A stretch of 61,894 nt of DNA from Paenarthrobacter sp. (GCA_031179305.1 JAPSHX010000006.1:100914-162807); one strand, 5' to 3'; shown: positions 32,249 to 40,594, counted from the stretch's first letter. Made by a program: numbers and translations. Notes: generated from the sequence alone by a model not told the origin.

Positions 32249-34639
32249 ATGAAAATCGCAATCGTTGGAGGCGGCCCCGGCGGCCTGTACTTCGCAGCAC
32301 TGATGAAGCAGCTGGACCCGTCGCACGACATCACCCTGTGGGAACGCAACGCTGCCAGCGACACCTTTGGCTTCGGCGTCGTCTTTTCCGATGAGACGCT
32401 CGGGGGCATCGGCAATGCTGATCCGGTGGTGGCTGAATACATGAGCCGCCGCTTCGCCCGTTGGTCCGACATCGACATCCACTTCCGCGGCGAAATGATG
32501 ACAGTGGGCGGCCAGGGCTTCGCTGCCATGAGCCGCAAGGAACTGCTGGAGCTGCTGCAACGGCGCTGCATCGAACTGAACGTGGACGTGCGCTTCAGCA
32601 CTCTGGCCCCGGCCGTAGAGGAACTTGAAGCCAACTACGATCTGGTTCTTGCCGCGGACGGCATCAACTCACAGATCCGCGCCAAGTACGCGGATTCGTT
32701 CAAGCCAAACCTGGACCCGCGGACCAACAAGTTCATGTGGCTTGGTACGGACCAAGTGTTTGAGGCCTTCAAGTTCTTCGTGAAGGAAACCGAGTGGGGC
32801 GTCATGCAGATCCACGGTTACCCCTACTCGGATGAAGGTTCCACGTTCATCGTGGAAATGCACCAGGACGTATGGCACGCGGCAGGTTTCGACGAGACCG
32901 CCAACGAGGTCTTCCCTCCCGGCGTCTCGGATGAGAAGGCAATCGTCAAGATCCGCGAGATCTTTGCCGAGGAACTGAACGGCTACGAGGTCCTCACTAA
33001 CAACTCCAAGTGGATCAACTTCACCACGGTCCGCAACGAAAGCTGGCGCCACAACAACGTAGTGTTGCTGGGCGACGCCGCCCACACGGCTCACTTCTCC
33101 ATCGGTTCCGGCACCAAGCTGGCCATGGAAGACTCGTTGGCGCTGGCCGCATGCCTGCACGAGCACTCTGATGTGGAGTCAGCCCTCGCCGCGTATGAGG
33201 CTGAGCGTCGGCCCGTGGTCGCCTCTACCCAGCGTGCCGCGCAGGCCTCCCTTGAGTGGTTTGAGCGGATCGGCCAGTACAAGGACCAGGACCCCACGCA
33301 GTTCGCGTTCAACCTGCTCACCCGTAGCCGCCGCATCACCCAGGAAAACCTGCGCCTGCGCGATCCTGAATTCGCCGATGCCGTGGACCGTGGCTTCGCT
33401 TCGTCGCAAGGACTGACAGAAGTAGCTCCGGCCATGTTCCAGCCCTTCCGCATTGGCGGGCTGGAGCTGAAGAATCGCATTGTGGTGTCCCCGATGGACA
33501 TGTATTCCGCTGTGGACGGCATCCCGGGTGACTTCCACAAGGTCCATCTCGGCTCCAAGGCCCTCGGCGGCGCTGGCCTGGTCATGACCGAAATGGTCTG
33601 TGTCTCCGAAGCCGGCCGCATCACCCCGGGCTGCAGCGGCCTCTACACAGATGGCCAGCGTGACAGCTGGAAGGAAATCGTGGACTTCGTTCACAGCCGC
33701 TCCACCGCCAAGATCGGCGCGCAATTGGGCCACTCCGGCCGCAAGGGCTCCACCAAGCTCATGTGGGAAGGCATCGACCAGCCGCTCGACTCCGGCAACT
33801 GGACCGCCGTCGGCCCCTCTGCCCTTCCCTACAGCCCTGAGAACCAAACCCCCGTGGAGTTGGACCGCGCCGGCATGGATGCCATCAAAGCGGAGTTCGT
33901 CGCTTCGACAGTCCGGGCCGAGGAGGCTGGCTTCGACCTCCTGGAAATCCATGCCGCCCACGGTTACCTGCTCTCCTCCTTCCTTTCGCCGGTGTCCAAC
34001 AAGCGGACCGACGAGTACGGTGGCAGCCTTGAGAACCGGCTGCGGTTCCCCTTGGAAGTGTTCGACGCCGTTCGCGCGGCTTGGCCTGTCGGCAAGCCGG
34101 TGACGGTGCGCATTTCCGCGACGGACTGGATCGAAGGCGGCAACACCTCCGACGATTCCGTGGCCATTGCTCGCGCCTTTGTTGCACACGGCGCCGCCGG
34201 CCTGGATGTTTCCACCGGACAGGTCGCCAAAGAAGAGAAGCCCGCCTTCGGCCGCAGCTACCAGACGCCGTTCGCCGACCGCATCCGTCAGGAAGTTGCC
34301 GCACCGGCCGGCGTGGCGGTAATCGCCGTCGGCGCCATCTCCACTTACGACGACGTGAACTCCATCCTCCTGGCAGGCCGCGCGGACCTTATCGCGCTGG
34401 GCCGTACGCACCTTTACGATCCCCAGTGGACACTGCACGCTGCCGCAGAACAGGAATACCAGGGCCCCGGCGCCCAGTGGATCCCGCAGTTCCGCGCTGG
34501 TCGGCGCAAGCCGCCGAGCTCGCGCACCGACGCCGTCCGTCCCCGGCTGTCCCTGCTCAAGGAAACGGATATCGAAGTGAACAACACCCACCTTCGCTGG
34601 ACTCCTGAGTCCGCCGCGGCATCGGTTTTGGTGAAGTAG
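32249..34639 (+). CDS. Bifunctional aryl-CoA monooxygenase / old-yellow-enzyme reductase
   Basis: A 796-residue fusion. Residues 1-385 are a FAD monooxygenase (IVGGGPGGLYFAALMK at the start, LLGDAAHTAHFSIGSGTKLAMEDSLAL for the ribityl/pyrophosphate site). Residues from about 395 are an NADH:flavin oxidoreductase domain (FQPFRIGGLELKNRIVVSPM, QLGHSGRKGS, LEIHAAHGYLLSSFLSP). The architecture is that of 2-aminobenzoyl-CoA monooxygenase/reductase, also annotated as bifunctional salicylyl-CoA 5-hydroxylase/oxidoreductase. It would hydroxylate the CoA ester at C5 and then may reduce the ring. The fusion favours anthranilate, while the operon's other genes would also suit salicylate. Confidence 0.88.
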   Translation: MKIAIVGGGPGGLYFAALMKQLDPSHDITLWERNAASDTFGFGVVFSDETLGGIGNADPVVAEYMSRRFARWSDIDIHFRGEMMTVGGQGFAAMSRKELLELLQRRCIELNVDVRFSTLAPAVEELEANYDLVLAADGINSQIRAKYADSFKPNLDPRTNKFMWLGTDQVFEAFKFFVKETEWGVMQIHGYPYSDEGSTFIVEMHQDVWHAAGFDETANEVFPPGVSDEKAIVKIREIFAEELNGYEVLTNNSKWINFTTVRNESWRHNNVVLLGDAAHTAHFSIGSGTKLAMEDSLALAACLHEHSDVESALAAYEAERRPVVASTQRAAQASLEWFERIGQYKDQDPTQFAFNLLTRSRRITQENLRLRDPEFADAVDRGFASSQGLTEVAPAMFQPFRIGGLELKNRIVVSPMDMYSAVDGIPGDFHKVHLGSKALGGAGLVMTEMVCVSEAGRITPGCSGLYTDGQRDSWKEIVDFVHSRSTAKIGAQLGHSGRKGSTKLMWEGIDQPLDSGNWTAVGPSALPYSPENQTPVELDRAGMDAIKAEFVASTVRAEEAGFDLLEIHAAHGYLLSSFLSPVSNKRTDEYGGSLENRLRFPLEVFDAVRAAWPVGKPVTVRISATDWIEGGNTSDDSVAIARAFVAHGAAGLDVSTGQVAKEEKPAFGRSYQTPFADRIRQEVAAPAGVAVIAVGAISTYDDVNSILLAGRADLIALGRTHLYDPQWTLHAAAEQEYQGPGAQWIPQFRAGRRKPPSSRTDAVRPRLSLLKETDIEVNNTHLRWTPESAAASVLVK

Positions 34640-34641
34640 CC

Positions 34642-36000
34642 ATGGCAACCGCACCCCTCAACACATGGAATGTGCCCAGGAAGACCACCGGACTGGTGTT
34701 GTTCTGCTGCTGGCTCGCGATCCTCGCCGAAGGCTATGACGTGGGCGTACTCGGGGCCATCCTTCCTGCCCTTGCCGAGTACAAGGAATGGAACCTTAGC
34801 CCGTTGGCACTTGGCGGACTCGGCTCATATGCCCTGATCGGCATGCTTATTGGCGCCCTGTTCATCGGTACGCTCAGCGACCTCGTTGGACGCAAGAAAA
34901 TGCTCCTGGCCTCGATGGCAATCTTCACGCTTACCCAGGCTGGCGCCGCGTGGGCCCCGACACCGGAGATCTTCGGCCTGTTCAGACTCATTGGCGGCTT
35001 GGGAATGGGCGGTGTCATCCCGGTGGCAGCGGCCCTGACCATTGAATACTCGGCTCCGAACAAGCGCTCGTACAACTACGGCCTCATGTACTCCGGCTAC
35101 TCGTTGGGCATCGTCGCCGCTGCTCTTGCCGCCCTGTTCGTCCTGCCCATGGGTGGATGGCGCGCCGTGGTGGCCCTTGGTGCCGCGCCGGTGGTACTGA
35201 TACCGATCATTTGGAAGTTCCTCCCCGAGTCCTTGGAATTCCTTGAATCCAAGGGCCGGCGCACGGAAGCCAAGGCTCTGGCTTCCAAGTTGCGGATCGC
35301 CGGCTACCAGCCTGTGGTGCCAGTGGCTCCTGCGGCCGGTGTGCAGGCGGACCCCTGGTGGAAGACCATCACCACCATGTTCTCCCGGAAGTACCTGCGT
35401 TCTACGGTCTTCTTCTGGATCTCGCTGTTCTGCGGTTTGGTGCTCGTCTATGGCCTGAACACGTGGCTGCCGAGCATCATGAAGAAGGCCGGCTACGACC
35501 TCGGCTCGTCCTTGACGTTCCTCCTGGTCTTCAGCCTTGCTTCCGCGATTGGTGGCCTGCTCCTAGGGCGCGCTGCGGACAAGTACGGGAAGAAGCTCAT
35601 CCTGGTGGTGTTCTACATCCTGGGCGGCTTGGGCATTATGCTCCTGGTCTTCCCCAACACCATGGTGGTCAACCTGCTGTTCGTGGCCTTCGCGGGTGTC
35701 GGTTCCATCTCCACATCGCTGGTCCTGACCGGCTACATCGCCGACTACTATCCGGCGAAGGTTCGTGGCACTGCAACGGGCTGGGCACTGAGCTTCGCCC
35801 GTCTGGGCGCCATTTCCGGGCCGTTGATCGGCGGCTGGATCGCAGGCTCCAAGCTGCCGTTCGAGGCCAACTTCGCCATCTTCGCGGGCATTGCCGTACT
35901 TGCAGCAGGTGCTGTGGCAATGATTCCCAAGCCACAGTCTGAGGTGCCGGTCGCCGTCGTCGACGTTGATCCTGACGACGTCGCCGTCAGCGCCCGCTAG
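34642..36000 (+). CDS. Aromatic acid:H+ symporter (MFS, AAHS type)
   Basis: A 452-residue major facilitator with 12 helices. The motif EGYDVGVLGAILPAL in helix 1 carries the aspartate typical of benzoate/4-hydroxybenzoate carriers (BenK/PcaK type), and GTLSDLVGRKKML is the loop between helices 2 and 3. Further support: RLIGGLGMGGVIPVAAALTIEY and LGRAADKYGKKLI. It starts two bases after the hydroxylase stop, so it is in the same operon and probably imports the aromatic acid that the ligase activates. Confidence 0.9.
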   Translation: MATAPLNTWNVPRKTTGLVLFCCWLAILAEGYDVGVLGAILPALAEYKEWNLSPLALGGLGSYALIGMLIGALFIGTLSDLVGRKKMLLASMAIFTLTQAGAAWAPTPEIFGLFRLIGGLGMGGVIPVAAALTIEYSAPNKRSYNYGLMYSGYSLGIVAAALAALFVLPMGGWRAVVALGAAPVVLIPIIWKFLPESLEFLESKGRRTEAKALASKLRIAGYQPVVPVAPAAGVQADPWWKTITTMFSRKYLRSTVFFWISLFCGLVLVYGLNTWLPSIMKKAGYDLGSSLTFLLVFSLASAIGGLLLGRAADKYGKKLILVVFYILGGLGIMLLVFPNTMVVNLLFVAFAGVGSISTSLVLTGYIADYYPAKVRGTATGWALSFARLGAISGPLIGGWIAGSKLPFEANFAIFAGIAVLAAGAVAMIPKPQSEVPVAVVDVDPDDVAVSAR

Positions 36001-36007
36001 GAGAATC

Positions 36008-36415
36008 ATGGACAGGTTTCCGGAGGCGTGCGTCGAGCGAACGGTGGAGTGGGTAGACACCGACGCCTCCGGACACCAGCACAACTCGGCAATCCTGCGC
36101 TGGGTTGAGGCCGCGGAAGCTGAGCTCTTCCGCTCGCTGGAGCTGCCGGACTACTTCCCCAGCGCTCCGCGGGTGCAGCAAGTGATCAATTACAAGGCGA
36201 AGCTGTGGTTCGGCCAGCGCATCACCGCCACGGTGAAGATTCACGCGCTCGGCCGGACTTCGCTGACCATGGCTTTCGATGTAACATCCGACGCCGGTGA
36301 GGTCGCCGCGTACGGGACGGTCACCACGGTGCACGTCCCCCATGGCGCAACTTCGGCACAGCCGTGGCCGGAGCATTTGGTTCGCGCCGTAAAGGGTGTG
36401 CCGGCAGCCGAATAG
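36008..36415 (+). CDS. Hot-dog acyl-CoA thioesterase (4HBT type)
   Basis: A 135-residue hot-dog protein with the 4-hydroxybenzoyl-CoA thioesterase pattern VEWVDTDASGHQHNSAILRWVEAAEAELFRSL; the Asp and following His-Asn region corresponds to the active site. ATG 36008 lies 8 bases after the transporter stop, with AGGAG at 35999-36003. It is the last gene of the aromatic CoA operon and could cleave the aryl-CoA or a dead-end thioester. A long hairpin follows it. Confidence 0.83.
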   Translation: MDRFPEACVERTVEWVDTDASGHQHNSAILRWVEAAEAELFRSLELPDYFPSAPRVQQVINYKAKLWFGQRITATVKIHALGRTSLTMAFDVTSDAGEVAAYGTVTTVHVPHGATSAQPWPEHLVRAVKGVPAAE

Positions 36416-36421
36416 CTCCGC

Positions 36422-36478
36422 CGAGATGGCAGTTGACACCAATGTTGAAGCCTGGGATTGGTGTCTGCTGCCATCTCG
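36422..36478. repeat. 57-bp near-perfect hairpin element
   Basis: CGAGATGGCAG (36422-36432) is inverted at 36468-36478 and GACACCAAT (36435-36443) at 36457-36465, leaving a 13-base loop. It sits between two convergent genes. It lacks a T-run, so it may be a repeat-derived hairpin that also acts as a bidirectional terminator. Confidence 0.7.
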
Positions 36479-36494
36479 ACGACGGGTTTGGTGG

Positions 36495-37028
36495 CTAGCG
36501 TAGGCCTTTGAGGATGTTCTTTGGTCGCTGCATCTCACCGTGCTTGGCGCCCAGAACGATCACCCAGGCAGCGAAGGCGGGAATGGCCCACTGCAGTGCT
36601 TTCAGCTGGGTCTGAGCGGCCTTCAACTCGTCCGATGCGCCGGGCCGCGGTTCCGTGGCACCCTCGGCGCCTTCGTCGGAGAGCTCATCCACCTTCTTGC
36701 CCACAACACCTGCATACAAGGTGACAGCTGCACCAGCCAAGGTCACCACTGTTTTGTAGACGGTGTTGGCGGCGACGCTGTCCTGCTTGGCGATCCGGCC
36801 TTTGTTTTCCCAGGCGATGGCCAGGTCCGCGGCCAGGTGTCCGGCGAAAGCTGCCGTCTGAACCGGGGCCCACTTACCCCAGCCTTTGCTTGAGAGGCGG
36901 GTTCGCTCGGTGGGGTCTTTGGCTTCCGCTGCGGCACCATTGAGTCCTATGGCCCCCATCAGCGAGCCGCCGAACCAGGCTGCGGCGGTTAGGTCGTGAA
37001 GGGAACGGGCTACGAGATTTCCTGCCAT
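36495..37028 (-). CDS. Conserved membrane-associated hypothetical protein, 177 aa
   Basis: A protein starting MAGNLVARSLHDLTAAAWFGGSLMG, with hydrophobic segments near residues 14-30, 85-103 and 150-165, so probably an integral membrane protein. AGGAAG precedes ATG 37028 at 7 bases; the in-frame start at 37109 would run through the palindrome upstream and is rejected. No function is recognised, though it looks like small stress-related membrane proteins of actinobacteria. The palindrome TAGTAAGCATGCTTACTA lies 72 bases upstream. Confidence 0.75.
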   Translation of the reverse strand: MAGNLVARSLHDLTAAAWFGGSLMGAIGLNGAAAEAKDPTERTRLSSKGWGKWAPVQTAAFAGHLAADLAIAWENKGRIAKQDSVAANTVYKTVVTLAGAAVTLYAGVVGKKVDELSDEGAEGATEPRPGASDELKAAQTQLKALQWAIPAFAAWVIVLGAKHGEMQRPKNILKGLR

Positions 37029-37099
37029 GATGTGCTTCCTATCGTTGATACGGAAAGGACTTTTTGAGGCCGTGTCAGCCTCGAAACAGCGCGCCTCTA

Positions 37100-37117
37100 T
37101 AGTAAGCATGCTTACTA
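37100..37117. promoter_or_regulatory. 18-bp perfect palindrome, shared operator copy A
   Basis: TAGTAAGCATGCTTACTA is a perfect palindrome placed between two divergent membrane-protein genes, 72 bases before one start and 48 before the other. Variants occur at 40254-40271 (14 of 18 match) and 41722-41739 (16 of 18 match), also in promoter positions. This points to a shared dimeric regulator that I cannot name. Confidence 0.7.
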
Positions 37118-37164
37118 AGGTGCGGCCAGTCGGTAGAGCGACGCCTTGCGGTTAGGCTTAGCCC

Positions 37165-37545
37165 GTGGAGCAGCTCTGGGCGATTCTCGCATGCACAATT
37201 CTTGGTTGTTTGGCCATTTTCCAGGTTGCGTTGGTGGCTCGCGCGCCCCTAGGGCGGTTCGCTTGGGGTGGGCAGCATGACGTCCTGCCGCAGAAGCTAC
37301 GGGTGGGCAGCGTGGTCTCCATTGTGCTGTACGTCCTTTTCGGCTACACGGCGTTGGCAAAAGCGGGATTGGTGCCGGTGCTGGTCAGTGAACCCTTCAC
37401 CGATATTTTCATGTGGGTACTTACCGCCTACTTCACTTTGGGCGTTGCCATGAATGCGATCTCCCGTAGCAAGCCCGAGCGTTTCGTGATGACTCCGGTG
37501 GCGCTGGTTCTCGCCATCCTCTTCCTGCTTCTTTCGCTGGGTTGA
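37165..37545 (+). CDS. Small integral membrane protein, 126 aa
   Basis: Four hydrophobic segments (about residues 5-25, 48-68, 78-98 and 108-125) make this a small polytopic membrane protein. It begins with GTG 37165 (MEQLWAILACTILGCLAIFQ). The loop WGGQHDVLPQKLRVGSVVS between segments 1 and 2 is conserved-looking, but no family is recognised. It is divergent from the 36495 gene and shares the palindromic operator with it. Confidence 0.7.
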   Translation: MEQLWAILACTILGCLAIFQVALVARAPLGRFAWGGQHDVLPQKLRVGSVVSIVLYVLFGYTALAKAGLVPVLVSEPFTDIFMWVLTAYFTLGVAMNAISRSKPERFVMTPVALVLAILFLLLSLG

Positions 37546-37647
37546 TCCGAACGCCAGGTTGATTCGGGGCAGCGGCGCGGACAAACGCCGCACCTATGAT
37601 GAACTGGACTGGCGCCGGAACTGCGGCGCGGAAATGAGGGCCTCTAG

Positions 37648-38532
37648 ATGTTCGCCGTCCCGGCACCCCCGGTGCGCCACCAGCAACTGCTCGTCACGAT
37701 TTTCGGTCTTTACGGGCGGAATGCGGGCGACGCCTTGCCGGTTTCTGCGCTGATCTCCATGTTGGGCTCGCTCGGTTACGACGCTCCGGGTGTGAGGTCG
37801 TCCGTCTCCAGGCTTAAGGCCAAGGGCGTACTGAAGAGTGTCCGTGAGGGCGGAATCGCCAAGTACAAGATCTCCGAGTCTGTCAGCGACGTGTTCCGTG
37901 AAGGTGACCGGAGAATCTTCGCGCCGGAGCAGCCTGCGCCGGTGGATACCTGGGTGCTGGCCGTCTTCTCAGTGCCGGAATCAATGCGTAACCGCAGGCA
38001 CCAACTACGGTCTGCACTGCTAGGGCTTGGTTTTGGTTCCGTGGCCAACGGTGTGTGGATCGCGCCCGCGCATAAGCTGGAGCAAGCCAGGGAACGCCTC
38101 ACCGCGAGCGGGCTGATCGAGTTTGTTGATCTTTTCCGGAGCGACTACGTGTTCGATGGACCCATGCGGCCAAAAATATCCGAGTGGTGGGACCTTAAGG
38201 AACTCGATCTGCAATTCACCGAGTTCCTCGAGGTGTACGACGGTGCTGAGCAGCAGTGGGTTGGGCAGGTGGGCGATGATCCGGAAGCTGCCCTGGCCAC
38301 GTCCACCGAAGAGCTGCGGCGCGACGCATTCCGCTACTACATTCCCATGCTCACCATGTGGCGTAAGTTCCCGTACCGGGACCCGAACCTTCCCGCCGAC
38401 TACCTTCCCCCCGAGTGGCATGGGCCAGCGGTGCGCAAGACCTTCTTGGCGGTACACCGCTTGGCGGCGCCCCTTGCAGCCGCCCACGCGCATGAGGTCA
38501 TCGCTGAGGCCCTGAATCCGGCTGCTGCCTGA
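37648..38532 (+). CDS. PaaX-family transcriptional regulator
   Basis: A 294-residue PaaX-like repressor. The N-terminal winged helix is seen in LLVTIFGLYGRNAGDALPVSALISMLGSLGYDAPGVRSSVSRLKAKGVL. The central domain (WVLAVFSVPESMRNRRHQLRSALLGLGFGSVANGVWIAP) and C-terminal PaaX_C region (RRDAFRYYIPMLTMWRKFPYRDPNLPADYLPPEWHG) are complete. Classical PaaX binds phenylacetyl-CoA and represses phenylacetate genes. No paa genes are in this window, so its targets lie elsewhere or it answers another aryl-CoA, for example from the operon 1.2 kb upstream. Confidence 0.9.
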   Translation: MFAVPAPPVRHQQLLVTIFGLYGRNAGDALPVSALISMLGSLGYDAPGVRSSVSRLKAKGVLKSVREGGIAKYKISESVSDVFREGDRRIFAPEQPAPVDTWVLAVFSVPESMRNRRHQLRSALLGLGFGSVANGVWIAPAHKLEQARERLTASGLIEFVDLFRSDYVFDGPMRPKISEWWDLKELDLQFTEFLEVYDGAEQQWVGQVGDDPEAALATSTEELRRDAFRYYIPMLTMWRKFPYRDPNLPADYLPPEWHGPAVRKTFLAVHRLAAPLAAAHAHEVIAEALNPAAA

Positions 38533-38557
38533 ATCGCCTGGGCGTGGGGCTGTTCAG

Positions 38558-39337
38558 TTACTCGTTGATGCGGGGTGCGTCGACGATGCCGAATACTTCA
38601 CCCTGCGGCGCCTGAATGATGGCGATGCGTCCCAAGGGACTCTCCGTTACGGGCATGAGAAGGGTGGCACCGAGCTCTACTGCGCGTTCCGCTGTGCCTT
38701 GGACGTAGTCGCTGGCGAACCAGGTCAACCAGTGGTTGGGGGTGGCGTCGGGGATGTCGGTGTCATGCTGGATTCCCCCCACTTCCCGGCCATCCAGCGG
38801 CCTGCGAAGGGTGGAGTAGACAAGGCCGTCCTCCCTGGCGTCCTGGTAGCTGACGTTGAAGACCTCAGCGTAGAAGGACCTGGCGGCGGTGAAGTCCCGG
38901 GTATGGAGCTCGTTCCAGCATAATGTGCCGTGCTCATTGACGCGTTCCGCTCCGATATGGGTGCCGGCCTGCCAGATGCCAAAGGCCGATCCCACGGTGT
39001 CAACGGCCAATGCCATGCGGCCGGATTCCATGACGTCGAAAGGAAGCGCGATCATTTCACCGCCGGCTGCCCTGATCTTCTTGGCAGTAACGTCCACATC
39101 GTCCGATGCCAGGAACGTTGTCCACACGGTGGGCATGCCCGGTGCCTGCTTCGGCCCCACGCCCGCGACGGCGCGCCCGCCAAGGTGTGCCAGAAGGTAT
39201 TCCCCGGAGTCTTGGCCGGATACGTATTCCCAGCCGAAGAGATCCGTGTAAAAGACTTTCGCGGCTGCGAGGTTGTCCACGCCCAGGTCCACCCACATGG
39301 GCGTTGCTGCCGGCCAGCTCGATATTTTGGTGGACAT
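38558..39337 (-). CDS. Two-domain VOC (glyoxalase/bleomycin-resistance-like) protein
   Basis: A 259-residue protein with two VOC repeats: the first starts at PMWVDLGVDNLAAAKVFYTDLFGWEY, the second at CWNELHTRDFTAARSFYAEVFNVSY. Metal or substrate ligands are not obvious. Homologous actinobacterial proteins are annotated as hydroxylases or glyoxalases without proven function. ATG 39337 is preceded by GAGGAGT at good spacing; the longer in-frame extension to 39466 is rejected. It is convergent with the PaaX gene. Confidence 0.83.
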   Translation of the reverse strand: MSTKISSWPAATPMWVDLGVDNLAAAKVFYTDLFGWEYVSGQDSGEYLLAHLGGRAVAGVGPKQAPGMPTVWTTFLASDDVDVTAKKIRAAGGEMIALPFDVMESGRMALAVDTVGSAFGIWQAGTHIGAERVNEHGTLCWNELHTRDFTAARSFYAEVFNVSYQDAREDGLVYSTLRRPLDGREVGGIQHDTDIPDATPNHWLTWFASDYVQGTAERAVELGATLLMPVTESPLGRIAIIQAPQGEVFGIVDAPRINE

Positions 39338-39546
39338 GGGACTCCTCGGGGTAGGGCGCTCAGGGGGTGACTGCCTCCCCGAACGCCCGATGCGCCGAGC
39401 GGCGGAGAGGCAGCCACTATAAAGTGCGCCGTTATCCCGATTCGTGACTCGATTTCGATCCGGCAATTTGTGCCAGCCCTAAACTGCCAGCCCAAGATTG
39501 GCGGCCCGAATGCCGGAGCCAACTTCCCGCCGTCGTGCGTTTCGGG

Positions 39547-40188
39547 TTAGACCGTGCGCGTCGCCTTCGCGAGGTTCCCGCGGAGCTCGTCAGCGTTCTG
39601 CCGGATGACGTAGGCCGGGCGGTTACGTTCAACGCGCCAGCTGTCCTCCAGTGGGCCGATGTTGACGGTGTCGAAGCCGAACTCGTCATAGAGCTTGGTG
39701 ACTAGTTCGGTTGCTTCGGGGAAATCACTCGAGGTGGCCAGGGCGCGACGGTTGACGGTGGCTGCGGGGGTGCCATCGGTGGTGATGTCCTTGGCAAAGA
39801 TGTGGTTGAAGCCCTTGGCCACCTTGGAGGTTGGGAGGTGCTTCTGGAGCAGGCCGGAGGTGGTGGCTTCTCCGTTATCCAGCTCGGGAATGCGGCCGTC
39901 GCGCTCCCAGTAATAGTTGTTGGTGTCGATGACGACCTTGCCTTCGAGCGGCTCCGCGGGGGTGTCCTGATAGTTCTTGAGGGGAACGGTCACGACGGCG
40001 AAATCACCCGCCGCTGCTGCTTCGGCTGCCGTCGCAGCCCGGGCGCGTGGCCCCAGTTCCGCCACCAGCTCGCTGAGGGTTTCGGGCCCCCGGGAGTTGC
40101 TGATGACTACGTCGTAGCCAAGTTCTACCGCTTTGCGGGCGACTTGGCTGCCAATGTGTCCTGCACCGATGATTCCGATTGTTGTCAT
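39547..40188 (-). CDS. NADPH-dependent F420-reductase-like oxidoreductase
   Basis: A 213-residue Rossmann protein with GIIGAGHIGSQVARKAVELGYDVVISNSRGPETL at the N-terminus and VVIDTNNYYWERDG in the middle. This matches the pyrroline-5-carboxylate/F420 NADP oxidoreductase domain family, which contains F420H2:NADP oxidoreductases and uncharacterised reductases. The start at 40188 begins the dinucleotide fold; an in-frame extension to 40581 would be antisense to the DUF1508 gene. The palindrome variant at 40254 lies 66 bases before it. Confidence 0.85.
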   Translation of the reverse strand: MTTIGIIGAGHIGSQVARKAVELGYDVVISNSRGPETLSELVAELGPRARAATAAEAAAAGDFAVVTVPLKNYQDTPAEPLEGKVVIDTNNYYWERDGRIPELDNGEATTSGLLQKHLPTSKVAKGFNHIFAKDITTDGTPAATVNRRALATSSDFPEATELVTKLYDEFGFDTVNIGPLEDSWRVERNRPAYVIRQNADELRGNLAKATRTV

Positions 40189-40253
40189 GCTTGGGCCAAC
40201 AAGAAGTTGCAGGGGCCTATTTCCCGCGTTACGCAATATTTCTGAGAGACTTA

Positions 40254-40271
40254 TACTAAGTAGTCTTACTA
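40254..40271. promoter_or_regulatory. Shared palindromic operator, copy B
   Basis: TACTAAGTAGTCTTACTA matches the perfect palindrome at 37100 in 14 of 18 positions and keeps near-perfect 7-base arms around TAGT. It lies between the divergent oxidoreductase (start 40188) and DUF1508 (start 40304) genes, the same layout as copy A. Confidence 0.6.
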
Positions 40272-40303
40272 TGCTGGTTGGCATCGAAGGCGAGGAGGTA
40301 CGG

Positions 40304-40594
40304 ATGGCCGGGCATTTGGAACTGGTTGAAACGCCTGATGGGGAATTTCGGATTTTGATGGTGGACGGCGATGACGTGTTGATGGGTCTGTCAAAGCAGT
40401 TTCCCACCATGGATGAGGCTGTTGAGGGAGTCGCGGCCATCCGGGAGGTGGCAGGGACAGGCTTGCTTCGCCCGGCTTCGGCTGAACGGTATGCCGTTCT
40501 GATGTTGGAGGAACCTGTGATCGATTCTGCGCTCGCAGCGCACGGTGCGCATGGTGCGCAAGCCCAAGCTAAGGTGGTCAACTATGGCAGCTGA
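40304..40594 (+). CDS. DUF1508 (YegP-like) small protein
   Basis: A 96-residue protein with the DUF1508 pattern: a strand-rich N-terminus (HLELVETPDGEFRILMVDGDD) and KQFPTMDEAVEGVAAIREVAG. The function is unknown; single- or double-copy YegP-type proteins are often stress-linked. ATG 40304 has GAGGAGG six bases ahead, which settles the start against longer in-frame options. It overlaps the next gene (HAD phosphatase) by 11 bases, so the two are translationally coupled, and the palindrome at 40254 precedes it. Confidence 0.8.
   Translation: MAGHLELVETPDGEFRILMVDGDDVLMGLSKQFPTMDEAVEGVAAIREVAGTGLLRPASAERYAVLMLEEPVIDSALAAHGAHGAQAQAKVVNYGS

Noticed and set aside
30536..32560. 674-codon open frame on the minus strand
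   Set aside because: It is antisense to the aryl-CoA ligase and the hydroxylase start, both with clear motifs; long antisense frames are common in GC-rich DNA, and it shows no recognisable domain.
33179..34654. 491-codon minus-strand frame
   Set aside because: Antisense to the old-yellow-enzyme half of the fusion, with no motifs.
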